A stretch of 5,908 nucleotides of DNA from Bacteroidota bacterium. GTDB lineage: Bacteria; Bacteroidota; Bacteroidia; Bacteroidales; VadinHA17. The notes under the pieces were generated by a model that worked only from the letters and a program-made list of their open reading frames with translations, was not told the DNA's origin and did no database searches. Shown here in pieces: positions 5,483 to 5,908 of the stretch. Made by a program: the position numbers and the translations under genes. Every line of letters begins with the position of its first letter. Positions within the stretch are counted from its first letter, which is position 1. The DNA lies in contig JAUVHQ010000144.1 of the NCBI GenBank assembly GCA_030593185.1, positions 1 through 5,908 on the forward strand. Reading direction: 5' to 3'.

Positions 5483-5609
5483 TCATATAAAATTCTTCTT
5501 TATAAGATTTTCATTGCACTACAATAGATTATTGCTTGTTTTTTGCAAATATAATTGTATAATTTAAGAAAAGCACTTATTTTTGCCACGCGAAAAAATT
5601 GGTCAATGG

Positions 5610-5630
5610 ATTGGTTTTCAGAAAACCAAT
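5610..5630. repeat. Near-perfect 21-bp palindrome upstream of tRNA-Asn
   Basis: ATTGGTTTTC (5610-5619) and GAAAACCAAT (5621-5630) are exact reverse complements around one central A. It ends 34 nt before the tRNA. Neither side is followed by a T tract, so it is not a standard terminator. A dimeric-regulator operator or a processing-related hairpin in the tRNA leader are possible. Confidence 0.7.
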
Positions 5631-5664
5631 AATAAAGTATTGAAAGAATTGGCTTGCAAAATAT

Positions 5665-5738
5665 TCCTCAGTAGCTCAGTTGGTTAGAGCATCTGACTGT
5701 TAATCAGAGGGTCGTTGGTTCGAGTCCAACCTGGGGAG
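5665..5738 (+). tRNA. tRNA-Asn (anticodon GUU)
   Basis: All cloverleaf parts are present: acceptor TCCTCAG (5665-5671) with CTGGGGA (5731-5737, one T-G pair); D stem GCTC/GAGC (5674-5677, 5687-5690); anticodon stem TCTGA/TCAGA (5692-5696, 5704-5708) with loop CTGTTAA giving anticodon GTT at 5699-5701; and T stem GTTGG/CCAAC (5714-5718, 5726-5730) with loop TTCGAGT. G5738 is the discriminator. The genome continues with CAA, so the 3' CCA is not fully encoded and must be added after transcription. It reads AAC/AAU codons. A protein start codon follows only 17 nt after the discriminator base. Confidence 0.97.
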
Positions 5739-5755
5739 CAAGAAAAACTCCGAAA

Positions 5756-5908
5756 ATGATCAAGTTTAATTCTCCACAAAAAGTTTTTATCCTTTTTATT
5801 TTATCAATCCTGCCATTATTGGGATTTGCCCAAAAGGTAACTTTTGATAATGCTAAAGTTAAGTATACTCAACTACCTCTTTATCCTTTGCCTGAAGAGA
5901 TAAAAACC
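5756..5908 (+). CDS. Secreted or envelope protein of unknown function, N-terminal part (cut by window end)
   Basis: An open frame of 51 codons runs from the ATG at 5756 to the window edge without a stop. The product starts with a typical Sec signal peptide: a short basic start (MIKFNSPQK), a hydrophobic core (VFILFILSILPLLGF, 10-24) and a plausible signal peptidase I site after GFA (residues 23-25). No Cys follows at the cleavage point, so it is not a lipoprotein. The visible mature part (KVTFDNAKVKYTQLPLYPLP) is polar with a Pro-rich turn, and I do not recognise a family. It should act in the periplasm, outer membrane or outside the cell. The ATG is 17 nt after tRNA-Asn, so its transcript probably starts upstream of or within the tRNA gene. 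Confidence 0.75.
   Translation, partial: MIKFNSPQKVFILFILSILPLLGFAQKVTFDNAKVKYTQLPLYPLPEEIKT

Larger units (their letters stand above)
5223..5664. other. Gene-free intergenic stretch between the divergent adenosine kinase-like gene and tRNA-Asn
   Basis: No coding sequence is supported. It holds a GC-richer repeat-like island (5325-5400), an 84-bp nested inverted repeat (5399-5482), very AT-rich DNA, and a 21-bp palindrome (5610-5630) shortly before the tRNA. Promoters for the leftward kinase and the rightward tRNA must lie here, but I cannot place the tRNA promoter with confidence. Confidence 0.65.

Noticed and set aside
5665..5738. tRNA gene as an integration site for a mobile element
   Set aside because: No integrase, no direct repeat of the tRNA 3' end, and the following gene is an ordinary signal-peptide protein.

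Overview
The window looks like an AT-rich chromosomal segment from a member of the Bacteroidota. This is an inference from three things: the protein types (a Cys-free RecO, a GH3-family enzyme, a PfkB-type adenosine kinase with the GNALVD and KGSMQL motifs), start codons preceded by A-rich leaders with no Shine-Dalgarno sequence, and intergenic DNA full of short repeats and palindromes. No plasmid, phage, transposase or CRISPR signature is visible.

Layout, left to right. Positions 1-455 (minus strand) hold the N-terminal part of a soluble class III adenylate/guanylate cyclase with a coiled coil before its catalytic domain; its C-terminus lies outside the window. Positions 456-1016 are a gene-free stretch rich in repeats, ending in a large nested palindrome just before recO. 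Then come recO (1017-1748, plus), a 23-bp tandem repeat with an inverted partner, a GH3-family acyl-adenylating enzyme (1901-3424, plus), a spacer with four CAGTCGG-type heptamers, and a deoxynucleoside kinase (3629-4246, plus). Its stop overlaps by 8 bp the stop of a converging adenosine kinase-like PfkB gene (4239-5222, minus). A second repeat-rich gap (5223-5664) leads to tRNA-Asn(GUU) (5665-5738). Only 17 nt further on starts a secreted or envelope protein (5756 onward) that is cut by the window end.

How the genes relate. The two converging kinases both salvage nucleosides: one is predicted to phosphorylate deoxynucleosides, the other adenosine. RecO is general recombinational repair. The GH3 enzyme and the cyclase have clear family membership but unknown substrate or signal here. 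Apart from the convergent pair and the tRNA/ORF pair, the genes look like independent units separated by 150-560 bp gaps. I see no coherent new multi-gene system. The least explained material is the family of GTGAA/TTCAC-bounded palindromic sequences in the gaps, the 84-bp nested inverted repeat at 5399-5482, and the tight tRNA-ORF junction.
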